This document shows positions 8,501-15,565 of a DNA stretch of 22,087 bases, piece by piece. The notes under the pieces were generated by a model. That model made no database searches. It had not been told where the DNA came from and worked only from the letters and a program-made list of their open reading frames with translations. The first letter of the stretch is position 1. Each line of letters starts with the position of its first letter. Source of the DNA: an uncultured Burkholderiales bacterium (GTDB lineage: Bacteria > Pseudomonadota > Gammaproteobacteria > Burkholderiales > Burkholderiaceae_E); the NCBI GenBank assembly GCA_903923345.1, contig CAIXXI010000496.1, forward strand, positions 1 through 22,087, in the 5' to 3' direction. Position numbers and translations under genes: made by a program.

Positions 8501-9547
8501 ATGGATCTTGCCCAGGTTGTGGCCCAGGCGGGTCACTTCGAGCCAGTCGCCCTGAGGGTCGACCATGCGCCACCAGGCCAGGTTGTCCAGCGCAGTTCCC
8601 CAGAGCACCGCCTTCTTGCCGCCTGCGTTCATGGCGATATTGCCGCCGATACACGAGGCCTCAAGCGAGGTCGGGTCGACGGCAAAGACGAGGCCGGCCG
8701 CATCCGCCGACTCGGTCACCCGCTTGGTGACGACGCCCGCTTCGGAAAAGATCGTCGCGACCTCCTGCTCGACACCCGGCAGGCGGATCCGTTCGACCGT
8801 GCCCAGGCCGATCAGCTTTTCAGTATTGATGACGGCCGACAGGGGGGTCAGCGGCACGGCGCCGCCGGTGTATCCGGTGCCGCCGCCGCGGGGAATGATG
8901 GTCAAGCCCAGCTCGATGCAGGCAGCCACCATCGGCGCAATTTCGGCCTCGGAGTCGGGATTCAGGACAACGAAGGGATACTCGACGCGCCAGTCGGTTG
9001 CATCGGTGACATGCGAAACGCGCGACATGCCATCGAAGCGGATGTTGTCGGTGGCGGTGACCTTCGAGAGCCGCTTGAGTGCTCGGGCTCGCAATTGTCC
9101 GGTTTCAGCGAAGGTGGCTTCGAAGCGCTCGACGGCCGCACGGGCCAACTCCAGCAGGCGCACCACCCGCGAGCCGCGGTGGCGGGACGCTGCCGACTGT
9201 TCGCCGCTGCCTTCGACTTCACGGCGCCGATCGATTTCAGTCAGACGATGCTGCAAGGCCTCGATCAGGGCCGCGCGCCGGCGCGGGTTGTCGAGCAGAT
9301 CGTCCTGCAGGAAGGGGTTGCGCTGAACGACCCAGATGTCGCCCAGCACCTCGTAGAGCATCCGTGCCGAACGACCGGTGCGCCGCTCGATGCGCAGTTC
9401 TTCGACGATTTGCCAGGCTTCAACGCCGAGCACGCGACAGACAATCTCTCGATCAGAAAACGAGGTGTAGTTGTATGGGATTTCGCGCAACCGGGCAGGT
9501 GCGTCGGCAGCCTGGCCGGCAATGGCCATCGGGATCGGCGCGTTCAT
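5525..9547 (-). CDS. DUF3683 multidomain FAD/Fe-S oxidoreductase (D-lactate/glycolate oxidase-like)
   Basis: A 1340-aa protein that fuses parts normally found as separate subunits. Residues 1-165 match the DUF3683-type N-terminus (REIPYNYTSFSDREIVCRVLG). About 185-420 is an FAD-binding PCMH domain with PRGGGTGYTGG (219-229). About 430-820 is the FAD-oxidase C-terminal domain with HMHAGDGNVHTN (739-750) and GEHGIG (783-788), broken by a helical insertion near 600-700. Two CxxCxxCxxxC 4Fe-4S sites follow (C860, 863, 866, 870 and C922, 925, 928, 932). Two CCG cysteine-rich modules end the protein (C1105-C1106-G and C1229-C1230-G, with SCGTC and SCPSC). The architecture equals GlcD/Dld plus GlcF/LutA, so membrane-linked oxidation of a 2-hydroxyacid is the best inference. 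The true substrate is unknown. All cofactor residues seem intact. It appears to be transcribed alone. Confidence 0.92.
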   Translation of the reverse strand: MNAPIPMAIAGQAADAPARLREIPYNYTSFSDREIVCRVLGVEAWQIVEELRIERRTGRSARMLYEVLGDIWVVQRNPFLQDDLLDNPRRRAALIEALQHRLTEIDRRREVEGSGEQSAASRHRGSRVVRLLELARAAVERFEATFAETGQLRARALKRLSKVTATDNIRFDGMSRVSHVTDATDWRVEYPFVVLNPDSEAEIAPMVAACIELGLTIIPRGGGTGYTGGAVPLTPLSAVINTEKLIGLGTVERIRLPGVEQEVATIFSEAGVVTKRVTESADAAGLVFAVDPTSLEASCIGGNIAMNAGGKKAVLWGTALDNLAWWRMVDPQGDWLEVTRLGHNLGKIHDVDVARFRLEWFAPGQLGADGRMQGEPLRSQTLDIEGRRFRKQGLGKDVTDKFLAGLPGIQKEGCDGLITSARWVLHRMPSHVRTVCLEFFGQAKDAVPSIVEIKNYLDACPHGAILAGLEHLDERYLRAVGYSTKSRRGGLPKMVLFGDIVGDDEDGVARATSEVVRLANGRSGEGFVAVSSEARKTFWLDRARTAAIARHTNAFKINEDVVIPLPRMAEYTDGIERINIELSIRNKLKLVAALESMLSVDPATLPLGKTDEAGPDGRLPAELLQQRVADAQQRLSAVRARWEYLLGSLDEPLVAAATRLSSLGLEEAAELAIERGQRDPSQCLFHLLQDRSIRVSWKSELLAPLSAIFAGQAYRPLLDRCIELHRKVLRGRVFVALHMHAGDGNVHTNLPVNSDDYEMLQEANDAVVRIMALARSLDGVISGEHGIGITKLEFLTPAEIQEFRDYKQRIDPEGRFNKGKLLEGGDLRNAYTPSFGLMGAESLILQQSDIGSIADSIKDCLRCGKCKPVCSTHVPRANLQYSPRNKILATSLLIEAFLYEEQTRRGVSIRHWDEFGDIADHCTVCHKCLAPCPVDIDFGDVSMAMRNLLRKMGQKRFNPGTAASMFFLNATNPATINATRKVMIEWGYKAQRIAHDVLKRPALAQTAKPPATLGRARLAEQVIHFVNKKMPGNLPKKAARALLDIEDARYVPVIRDPKSTAVDAQAVFYFPGCGSERLFSQVGLATQAMLWHVGVQTVLPPGYLCCGYPQRGSGEFDAAEKIITDNRVLFHRVANTLNYLDIRTVVVSCGTCYDQLQKYEFERIFPGCRILDIHEFLMEKGVQIEGVTGTRYMYHDPCHSPMKAHAPLKVVNALMNESINGKVEKNDRCCGESGTLAVTRPDISTQVRFRKEQEMKAGVEAIREGRQGAPASASGQAFDGPVKVLTSCPSCLQGLSRYEGDAPVEADYIVVEIARHLLGENWMPEYVARANNGGIERVLV

Positions 9548-9631
9548 CAGGGTCTGTCCGTTGGGCGGATTGCATTAAAGCGCTGATTGTAGCCTTCGAC
9601 CCGGTTCCCACCCTCTCAGGAAGGGCATGGC

Positions 9632-10129
9632 TCAAGCACCCGTGAACATCGAAATCAGACGCCGCCACCAATCGTCCGGAATCCAGAGCAGGGCCGAGGT
9701 CATGGTGGTGTAGCGCAGCAGCTTGCCCAGCGCCATCCAGGCCACACAGGGCCCGATGGGCAGCCGTAGCCATCCCGCCACCGCGCACAGCGGATCGCCC
9801 ACCACCGGCAGCCAGGACAACAGCAGTGTCCTGGCACCGAAGCGCTCGAACCAGGCCAGATACCGGGTGCCATCCTTGGGCGCCACCGCCGCCTTGGCGG
9901 CGCGACCGAGCGCGTAGTTGGTCATCCCACCAAGCGTGTTGGCCAGGGTTGCTACCAGGACGGTCACCCAGAATGCATCCGGATGCAGCTTCACGTAGCC
10001 GAACACCGCGGGCTCCGAGCCCATGGGTAAAAGGGTCGCCGAGACGAAGGAAATGACGAACACGCTGGCCAGGCCATTGCGTGGCAAGGCGAACCAGGCG
10101 ATCAGGCTCTCGACCAGGGATTCCATCAT
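9632..10129 (-). CDS. YqaA-family membrane protein (DedA/SNARE-associated type)
   Basis: A 165-aa inner-membrane protein with several hydrophobic helices. Family features are SFVSATLLPMGSEP near residue 30, VATLANTLGGMTNYALGRA (about 59-77) and the central FGARTLLLSWLPVVGDPLCAVAGWLRL, the re-entrant-type segment of YqaA/DedA proteins. DedA proteins belong to a superfamily linked to lipid-carrier flipping; the role of YqaA itself is not settled. The start is one of two tandem ATGs (10129 or 10126). No Shine-Dalgarno lies before them, and a TAGAAT box ends only 9 bases upstream, which would fit a leaderless message. It diverges from ilvA across 53 bp. Confidence 0.9.
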   Translation of the reverse strand: MMESLVESLIAWFALPRNGLASVFVISFVSATLLPMGSEPAVFGYVKLHPDAFWVTVLVATLANTLGGMTNYALGRAAKAAVAPKDGTRYLAWFERFGARTLLLSWLPVVGDPLCAVAGWLRLPIGPCVAWMALGKLLRYTTMTSALLWIPDDWWRRLISMFTGA

Positions 10130-10130
10130 G

Positions 10131-10159
10131 CGATTGCGATTCTAAGCCGAGGGTAGAAT
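10131..10159. promoter_or_regulatory. Divergent yqaA/ilvA promoter region with inverted TAGAAT boxes
   Basis: TAGAAT on the plus strand (10154-10159) points to ilvA. A second TAGAAT on the minus strand (10144 to 10139) points to yqaA. The two make a perfect 6-bp inverted repeat with a 9-bp spacer. Each is a five-of-six -10 match, but neither has a good -35 at 16-18 bp. Predicted starts lie near 10166 (17-nt ilvA leader with GGGA before the ATG) and near 10132 (almost no yqaA leader). The boxes are seen; their use is inferred. The same repeat could also be an operator. Confidence 0.42.
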
Positions 10160-10182
10160 TGCCGGCTGACCTTCGGGAATGT

Positions 10183-11736
10183 ATGCCGGCCCAATACCTC
10201 AAGCGCATCCTCAGCGCCCGCGTTTATGAAGTCGCCAGCGAGTCGCCGCTCGAGCGGGCCGACTGGCTCAGTGAACGACTGGGCAACACCGTGCTGCTCA
10301 AGCGCGAAGACCTGCAACCGGTGCACTCCTTCAAGCTGCGCGGTGCCTACAACAAGATGGCGCACCTCACCGCGGCCCAACGTGCGTGCGGCGTGATTGC
10401 CGCGTCTGCCGGCAACCATGCTCAGGGCGTGGCCCTGGCCGCCCAGCGCCTGGGCTGCCGGGCCGTCATCGTGATGCCGGTGACCACCCCGCAGGTCAAG
10501 ATCGATGCGGTGCTGGCCCGCGGTGCCAACGTCGTGCTGCACGGCGACTCCTACAGTGACGCCTATACCCATGCGGTCGAACTGCAGGCACGCGAATCGC
10601 TCACCTTCGTTCACCCCTTCGACGACCCGGATGTCATCGCTGGCCAGGGCACGATCGGCATGGAGATCCTGCGCCAGCACCCAGGCCCGATTGATGCCAT
10701 CTTCATCGCGATTGGCGGCGGCGGGCTGGCTGCCGGGATCGGAGCCTATGTGCGTGAATTGCGTCCCGATGTGAAGCTGATCGGCGTTCAGACATTCGAC
10801 TCCGACGCCATGGCCCGTTCGATCGAGGCCGGCGAGCGGGTTGCGCTGAAGGACGTCGGTCTGTTTTCCGACGGCACCGCGGTCAAGCTGGTCGGGGAGG
10901 AGACCTTTCGCCTGTGCAGGGAGTGCCTCGACGAGATCATCCGGGTCGACACCGATGCGGCCTGTGCAGCGATCAAGGATGTCTTTCAGGACACCCGCTC
11001 CATTTTGGAGCCGGCCGGGGCGCTGGCGATTGCCGGTCTGAAGGCCTGGGTCGAGCGCGAGTCGCTGGCTTCGGGTACACCGCTGCGCGACCAAACGCTG
11101 ATCGCGATCGCCTGCGGTGCAAACATGAATTTCGATCGCCTGCGCTTCGTCTCCGAACGTGCCGAGATCGGCGAACAACGTGAAGCGATCTTCGCGATCA
11201 CCATTCCGGAAGAACGGGGCAGCTTCCGGCGGCTGTGCGAGCTGGTCGGCCCCTACAACGTCACCGAGTTCAATTACCGGATTGCCGATGCCGCTCAGGC
11301 CCATGTGTTTGTCGGACTGCAGGTGCCCGACCGGCGACATGCCCGCGAGGCCGCATCGGGTTTCGAGGCGGCGGGCTTTCACACCCTGGACCTCACCGAC
11401 GACGAACTGGCCAAGCTGCACGTGCGTTACATGGTGGGCGGGCACTCTGCCCTGGCCCGAGACGAAATCGTTTATCGCTTCGAGTTTCCGGAGCGCCCAG
11501 GCGCCCTGATGCGCTTTCTGACTGCGATGAGTCCGAACTGGAATATCTCGATGTTCCATTATCGGAATCATGGTGCCGACTACGGGCGAATCCTGGTCGG
11601 GCTGCAAGTACCCCGCGAAGAACGCGCGGAATTTGATGCGTTTGTGGATTCCCTGGGCTACCCCCATTGGGATGAGTCGGACAATCCGGTCTACAAATTG
11701 TTCCTGTCCGCACACCAAAACGACAAGCCGGTGTAA
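10183..11736 (+). CDS. ilvA: Threonine ammonia-lyase, biosynthetic (IlvA)
   Basis: PLP-dependent threonine deaminase that makes 2-oxobutanoate, the first step of isoleucine synthesis. At 517 aa it is close to the long biosynthetic form of E. coli (514 aa). The catalytic domain has HSFKLRGAYNKM with the PLP lysine K51, SAGNHAQG (75-82) and the phosphate-binding GGGGLAAG (178-185). Two ACT-like regulatory repeats follow, starting near AIFAITIPEERGSFRRL and IVYRFEFPERPGALMRF. Their presence predicts feedback control by isoleucine and separates it from the short catabolic TdcB type. The ATG at 10183 is chosen because MPAQYLKRILSARVYE aligns with the family N-terminus and GGGA precedes it. A further in-frame upstream extension would cross the divergent promoter region. 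Confidence 0.96.
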   Translation: MPAQYLKRILSARVYEVASESPLERADWLSERLGNTVLLKREDLQPVHSFKLRGAYNKMAHLTAAQRACGVIAASAGNHAQGVALAAQRLGCRAVIVMPVTTPQVKIDAVLARGANVVLHGDSYSDAYTHAVELQARESLTFVHPFDDPDVIAGQGTIGMEILRQHPGPIDAIFIAIGGGGLAAGIGAYVRELRPDVKLIGVQTFDSDAMARSIEAGERVALKDVGLFSDGTAVKLVGEETFRLCRECLDEIIRVDTDAACAAIKDVFQDTRSILEPAGALAIAGLKAWVERESLASGTPLRDQTLIAIACGANMNFDRLRFVSERAEIGEQREAIFAITIPEERGSFRRLCELVGPYNVTEFNYRIADAAQAHVFVGLQVPDRRHAREAASGFEAAGFHTLDLTDDELAKLHVRYMVGGHSALARDEIVYRFEFPERPGALMRFLTAMSPNWNISMFHYRNHGADYGRILVGLQVPREERAEFDAFVDSLGYPHWDESDNPVYKLFLSAHQNDKPV

Positions 11737-11761
11737 ACTCAGCCTGACACTTGGGCACGCC

Positions 11762-13030
11762 ATGCATCTGTTGACACTCGGTCTGAACCACACCACTGCG
11801 CCGCTCTCGCTGCGTGAGAAGGTTGCCTTCCCCGGCGACGTGCTACGCGACGCGGTGGCTGACCTGCGTCGACAGCTGCGCGGCGTGCTGCCGGAAACCG
11901 CAATCCTCTCGACCTGCAACCGCACAGAAATCTACTGTGCGACGCCGGCCCCGGAGGAAGCACGGGCGGCGATCTCCGGCTGGATGATCGAGCGCAACGG
12001 CCTGAGTACCGCCCCGGCGCTGGATGAGCATCTGTATGCCCTGCCCAATCACGAGGCCGTCCGCCACGCCTTTCGCGTGGCCTCCGGGCTGGACTCGATG
12101 GTGCTCGGTGAGCCGCAGATCCTGGGCCAGATGAAAGATGCCGCCCGGGTCGCGCAGGAAGCCGACGCGCTCGGGACCCACCTGCATCAGCTGTTTCAGC
12201 GCACCTTTGCGGTCGCCAAGGAAGTGCGCAGCCAGACCGAAATCGGGGCGCATTCAGTCTCGATGTCAGCAGCGGCCGTGCGGCTGGCACAGCGCATCTT
12301 CGAGGACCTGCGCGACACCTCGATCCTCTTCGTAGGGGCCGGCGAGATGATCGAGCTGGCTGCAACGCACTTTGCAGCGCAGCAGCCGCGTCGCATTTCG
12401 GTGGCCAACCGGACCGCCGAGCGCGCCGAGAAGCTTGCCCAGCGCTTCGGCGCCCAGACCCTGCGGCTGGCCGACCTGCCCGATCGCATCGCCGAGCACG
12501 ACATCGTGGTGTCCTGTACGGCCAGCTCGCTGCCGATCATCGGCCTGGGCATGGTCGAGCGCGCCCTCAAGGCCCGCCGACGTCGTCCGATCTTCATGAT
12601 CGATCTGGCTGTGCCCCGCGACATCGAGCCGGAAGTCGCCCGCCTCGATGACGTCTTTCTTTATACCGTCGATGACCTGGGCAAGGCGGTGCAGACCGGC
12701 ATGGAAAACCGTCAGATGGCGGTGAGTCAGGCCGAATCGATCATCGACACCCGGGTGGATGCCTTCATGGGCTGGCTGTCAGCCCGACAGGCCGTCCCGG
12801 CGATTCGCGCCCTGCATGCGCGCGGCGAGGCGCTTAAAACGGCCGAACTCGAGCGGGCGCGTAAAATGCTCGCGCGCGGTGACGATCCCGGCACGGTGCT
12901 GGAAGCCCTGGCCAATGGCCTGACCGGCAAGTTCCTGCATGGTCCGACCACCCTGCTGCAGCGGCCGGGTCCGGCACAGCAGCAGATCGGTGCCCTGATC
13001 GATCGACTCCTGCCTGAAGACAAGTCCTGA
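11762..13030 (+). CDS. hemA: Glutamyl-tRNA reductase (HemA)
   Basis: NADPH-dependent reduction of glutamyl-tRNA(Glu) to glutamate-1-semialdehyde, the first step of C5 tetrapyrrole synthesis. The 422-aa length matches the family. Seen are the opening LLTLGLNHTTAPLSLREKVAF, the catalytic cysteine C52 in STCNRTEIY, the SMVLGEPQILGQMK segment (112-125), the NADPH-binding VGAGEMIELA (191-200) and a C-terminal dimerisation helix. The ATG at 11762 is 25 bases after the ilvA stop. A TAAACT sequence overlapping that stop could be a weak -10, but no -35 supports it, so read-through from ilvA is possible. The upstream in-frame extension lies in ilvA and has no family match. It is followed by a strong hairpin and then prfA. 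Confidence 0.96.
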   Translation: MHLLTLGLNHTTAPLSLREKVAFPGDVLRDAVADLRRQLRGVLPETAILSTCNRTEIYCATPAPEEARAAISGWMIERNGLSTAPALDEHLYALPNHEAVRHAFRVASGLDSMVLGEPQILGQMKDAARVAQEADALGTHLHQLFQRTFAVAKEVRSQTEIGAHSVSMSAAAVRLAQRIFEDLRDTSILFVGAGEMIELAATHFAAQQPRRISVANRTAERAEKLAQRFGAQTLRLADLPDRIAEHDIVVSCTASSLPIIGLGMVERALKARRRRPIFMIDLAVPRDIEPEVARLDDVFLYTVDDLGKAVQTGMENRQMAVSQAESIIDTRVDAFMGWLSARQAVPAIRALHARGEALKTAELERARKMLARGDDPGTVLEALANGLTGKFLHGPTTLLQRPGPAQQQIGALIDRLLPEDKS

Positions 13031-13037
13031 GGGGCTT

Positions 13038-13066
13038 GGGTTCGCGGGCGTTGTGGCCGCGAACCC
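13038..13066. terminator. Strong hairpin between hemA and prfA
   Basis: The perfect 10-bp arms GGGTTCGCGG (13038-13047) and CCGCGAACCC (13057-13066) flank a 9-nt loop. It starts 7 bases after the hemA stop and lies in the 72-bp gap before prfA. It lacks a 3' T-run, so it may be a partial terminator, an RNA-stability element or a processing site that sets different hemA and prfA levels. The structure is seen; its function is inferred. Confidence 0.5.
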
Positions 13067-13102
13067 CTGTCCTCCCTCATCGTCGCCTTGGTCTGATCGC
13101 AC

Positions 13103-14188
13103 ATGAAAGCCTCGATGCTCGCCAAGCTCGCCCGCCTCGAGGAGCGGCTGGAAGAAGTGTCGGCCTTGCTGTCGAGCGAGGACGCAGCGCGCGACATGAG
13201 CACCTGGCGCAAACTCAACCGGGAACACGCCGAACTAGTCGAAGTGGTCGAACACTTCGTGGCCTGGCGGCAGGCCCGCGGCGACCGCGACACCGCCGAG
13301 CAATTGCGCGAAGACCCGCAGATGCGAGAGTTCGCCCTCGAGGAAATCGCCCAGGCCGATGCCCGCCTGACCACCGAGTCGGCCCTGCTCGAGCAGTTGC
13401 TGCTGCCGCGCGATCCGGACGATACCCGCGATGTGATCCTCGAGATTCGTGCAGGCACCGGTGGCGACGAGAGCGCCCTGTTTGCCGCCGACCTGCTGCG
13501 CATGTATCTGCGCTATGCCGAACGACGCGGCTGGCAGACCGAATTGCTCTCGGAGAGTCCGTCCGATCTCGGCGGCTACAAGGAGGCAATCGTGCGGATC
13601 GCGGGGGATGCGGTCTATTCGCGCATGAAGTTCGAATCCGGCGGGCATCGTGTGCAGCGCGTGCCCCAAACCGAAACTCAGGGCCGCATCCACACCTCGG
13701 CCTGCACGGTGGCAGTGATGCCCGAAGCCGATGAAACCGGCGAGGTCGTGATCTCTCCCGACGACATCCGGATCGACGTCTTCCGTGCATCCGGCGCCGG
13801 CGGTCAGCATGTCAACAAGACCGAGTCGGCTGTTCGGATCACCCACCTGCCGACCGGTCTGGTCGCCGAGTGCCAGGACGACCGCTCGCAGCACCGCAAC
13901 AAGGACAAGGCGATGAAAGTGCTCGCCACCCGGATTCGCGACCAGCAGGTTCGCGCCGCGCAGGCGCAGGAGGCCGCAACCCGCAAGTCGCTGGTGGGCT
14001 CGGGCGACCGTTCCGAGCGCATCCGCACCTACAACTTTCCGCAGGGACGGGTCACTGACCATCGCATCAACCTCACCCTCTACAAGATCGCGGCGGTGAT
14101 GGAAGGCGACCTCGACGACCTGCTCGGTCCTTTGCTGGCTGAGCATCAGGCCGAAAAGCTGGCGGCCCTGGCCGACGAATCGTTCTGA
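13103..14188 (+). CDS. prfA: Peptide chain release factor 1 (RF1)
   Basis: Recognises UAA and UAG stop codons and triggers release of the finished peptide on the ribosome. At 361 aa it matches E. coli RF1 almost residue for residue in numbering. The N-terminal helical domain is followed by the GTGGDESALFAADLLRMY core, the codon-recognition tripeptide at 188-190 and the GGQ catalytic loop (233-235) in GAGGQHVNKTESAVRITH. The C-terminal SGDRSERIRTYNFPQGRVTDHR is also typical. The tripeptide reads PQT rather than the common PAT; the flanking Pro and Thr that define the P-x-T class are kept. No Shine-Dalgarno is obvious. The downstream prmC gene, 14 bp away, encodes the enzyme that methylates the GGQ glutamine. 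Confidence 0.97.
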   Translation: MKASMLAKLARLEERLEEVSALLSSEDAARDMSTWRKLNREHAELVEVVEHFVAWRQARGDRDTAEQLREDPQMREFALEEIAQADARLTTESALLEQLLLPRDPDDTRDVILEIRAGTGGDESALFAADLLRMYLRYAERRGWQTELLSESPSDLGGYKEAIVRIAGDAVYSRMKFESGGHRVQRVPQTETQGRIHTSACTVAVMPEADETGEVVISPDDIRIDVFRASGAGGQHVNKTESAVRITHLPTGLVAECQDDRSQHRNKDKAMKVLATRIRDQQVRAAQAQEAATRKSLVGSGDRSERIRTYNFPQGRVTDHRINLTLYKIAAVMEGDLDDLLGPLLAEHQAEKLAALADESF

Positions 14189-14202
14189 CCCGCCCTACCC
14201 CG

Positions 14203-15069
14203 ATGGCTGATTCAATCCTCACGCCGCGCAGCTGGGATGCACTGCTGGCGGGGGCTGGACTGCCGCGCCTGGACGCTCGAGCCCTGCTGGAATCGGTCAG
14301 CGGACACAGTCGCGAGTGGCTGCTGGCCCACGGCGACGAGCCAGTGCCTGCGGAGGTGCAGAGCCGATTCGAGACGCTGGCCGCCCGAAGGCGTCACGGC
14401 GAACCCCTGGCCTACCTGCTGGAATGGCGGGAATTTCTGGGTCGCCGGTTCAGGGTCGACGCCGATGTGCTGGTGCCGCGCCCCGAGACCGAGGGGCTGA
14501 TCGAGGCTGCTTTGGGTCTGCTGAACGCAATGGCTCAGGACGGCCGCCCCGCCGACACGCCCCTGCGCGCAATCGACCTGGGCACTGGCAGCGGCGTGAT
14601 CGCGATCAGCCTGTCGCTGGCTCGACCCGACCTGCAGCTCAGTGCGACCGATGCCTCCCCGAAGGCGCTTGCAGTCGCCCGCGGCAATGCACAGGCCCTG
14701 GGCACCGCGCCGATCCGCTGGCTGCTGGGCGACTGGTGGTCAGCCGTGCCCCCGGATGAGGGCCTCTTCGACCTGGTCGTCTCCAACCCGCCCTATCTGG
14801 CCGATGATGACGCCCACCTGCTCGACCCGGCACTGGCCCATGAACCTCGGATGGCGCTGGCCTGCGGGCCGCGCGGCATGGAGGCCATCGAAACGATCAC
14901 GGCCGGTGCGATCGGCAGGCTGTCGCCCGGCGGCTGGCTGGCCTTCGAGCATGGGGCCGATCAGGGTGCGACAACCCGGGCGTGCCTGCTCGACGCGGGC
15001 TTCCAGGAGGTGAGCACGCGAAGCGACCTGGCCGGACTGGATCGCATCACCCTGGGTCGCCGCCCCTGA
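14203..15069 (+). CDS. prmC: Release factor glutamine N5-methyltransferase (PrmC/HemK)
   Basis: SAM-dependent enzyme that methylates the glutamine of the GGQ motif in RF1 and RF2, raising termination efficiency. At 288 aa it has the full two-domain layout. The N-terminal helical domain ends in GEPLAYLLEWREFLGRRF and VLVPRPETE (66-97, the RF-contact region). The Rossmann domain carries DLGTGSGVIA (125-134), an acidic residue at the end of strand 2 (SATDASP) and the catalytic NPPY (195-198). The conserved prfA-prmC order supports the call. A short hairpin (CCCCT/AGGGG, 15063-15077) overlaps the stop codon, but it lacks a T-run. Confidence 0.96.
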   Translation: MADSILTPRSWDALLAGAGLPRLDARALLESVSGHSREWLLAHGDEPVPAEVQSRFETLAARRRHGEPLAYLLEWREFLGRRFRVDADVLVPRPETEGLIEAALGLLNAMAQDGRPADTPLRAIDLGTGSGVIAISLSLARPDLQLSATDASPKALAVARGNAQALGTAPIRWLLGDWWSAVPPDEGLFDLVVSNPPYLADDDAHLLDPALAHEPRMALACGPRGMEAIETITAGAIGRLSPGGWLAFEHGADQGATTRACLLDAGFQEVSTRSDLAGLDRITLGRRP

Positions 15070-15129
15070 AGAAGGGGTCGACGCATTTCCAGCGGAGACT
15101 TGGCCAGCCGCCTCGGATCATCCTTGGGT

Positions 15130-15158
15130 TTGACGCGCGAAGGCCCCCTGCCTAGACT
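15130..15158 (+). promoter_or_regulatory. Sigma-70-type promoter for grxD
   Basis: TTGACG (15130-15135) and TAGACT (15153-15158) are separated by exactly 17 bp, five-of-six and four-of-six matches to the consensus boxes. Transcription would start near 15165, giving a leader of about 55 nt before the grxD ATG. It is the best-formed promoter in the window and would separate grxD-ubiX expression from hemA-prfA-prmC. Confidence 0.65.
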
Positions 15159-15170
15159 CAAGCCACTTCA

Positions 15171-15184
15171 CCGGCGAGAGCCGG
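15171..15184 (+). other. GNRA-tetraloop hairpin in the grxD leader
   Basis: CCGGC-GAGA-GCCGG forms a 5-bp all-GC stem capped by a GNRA-class loop, a few bases after the predicted transcription start. It could stabilise the 5' end of the message. It is too short and too far from the start codon (15220) to block the ribosome site directly. Confidence 0.45.
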
Positions 15185-15219
15185 CTTTATCGACTCAATC
15201 ATCAGACAGGATCAGTATC

Positions 15220-15540
15220 ATGGACGCCAAGGAATTCATTCAGCAGACGGTCAGCGAGCATCCGGTGGTGCTTTTCATGAAGGGCACCGCGCAGTTTCCG
15301 CAGTGCGGTTTCTCCGGACGTGCGGTTCAGTTGCTCAAGCAGTGCGGCGTCAAGAACCTGGTGACCGTCAACGTGCTCGAAGATGACGACGTGCGACAGG
15401 CGATCAAGGACTTCTCGAACTGGCCGACCGTCCCCCAGCTGTATGTCGGCGGCGAATTCATTGGCGGCGCCGACATCGTCCAGGAGATGTTCCAGACGGG
15501 CGAACTGCAGAAACTGCTGCCTGCCGAGCCCCAGAGCTAG
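15220..15540 (+). CDS. grxD: Monothiol glutaredoxin, Grx4 type
   Basis: A 106-aa monothiol glutaredoxin, the class that carries or transfers 2Fe-2S clusters with glutathione. The active site reads PQCGFSGRAV, the CGFS signature. HPVVLFMKGTAQFPQCGFS, WPTVPQLYVGGEFIGGADIV and the C-terminal GELQKLL are all typical. The first part of the protein (MDAKEFIQQTVSEHPVVLF) fits the family N-terminus, so ATG 15220 is used although the frame is open further upstream. The upstream stretch contains the promoter. CAGG is a modest ribosome site 9 bases before the ATG. It would supply clusters to proteins such as the Fe-S oxidoreductase in this window, though that link is only inference. Confidence 0.96.
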   Translation: MDAKEFIQQTVSEHPVVLFMKGTAQFPQCGFSGRAVQLLKQCGVKNLVTVNVLEDDDVRQAIKDFSNWPTVPQLYVGGEFIGGADIVQEMFQTGELQKLLPAEPQS

Positions 15541-15565
15541 GCCGTCGCCGACCGGACGCGAGCGG

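Noticed and set aside
8255..9586. A 443-codon plus-strand open frame opposite the DUF3683 gene
   Set aside because: It is a high-GC antisense shadow: no family resemblance, no ribosome site, and the opposite strand carries continuous conserved FAD-binding motifs.
11734..11739. TAAACT as a -10 box for hemA
   Set aside because: It is a four-of-six match overlapping the ilvA stop codon and has no -35 at a workable distance.
10126..11925. A 599-codon minus-strand open frame opposite ilvA and hemA
   Set aside because: It spans the divergent promoter and two well-recognised genes and has a composition expected of an antisense frame in high-GC DNA. No domain was recognised.
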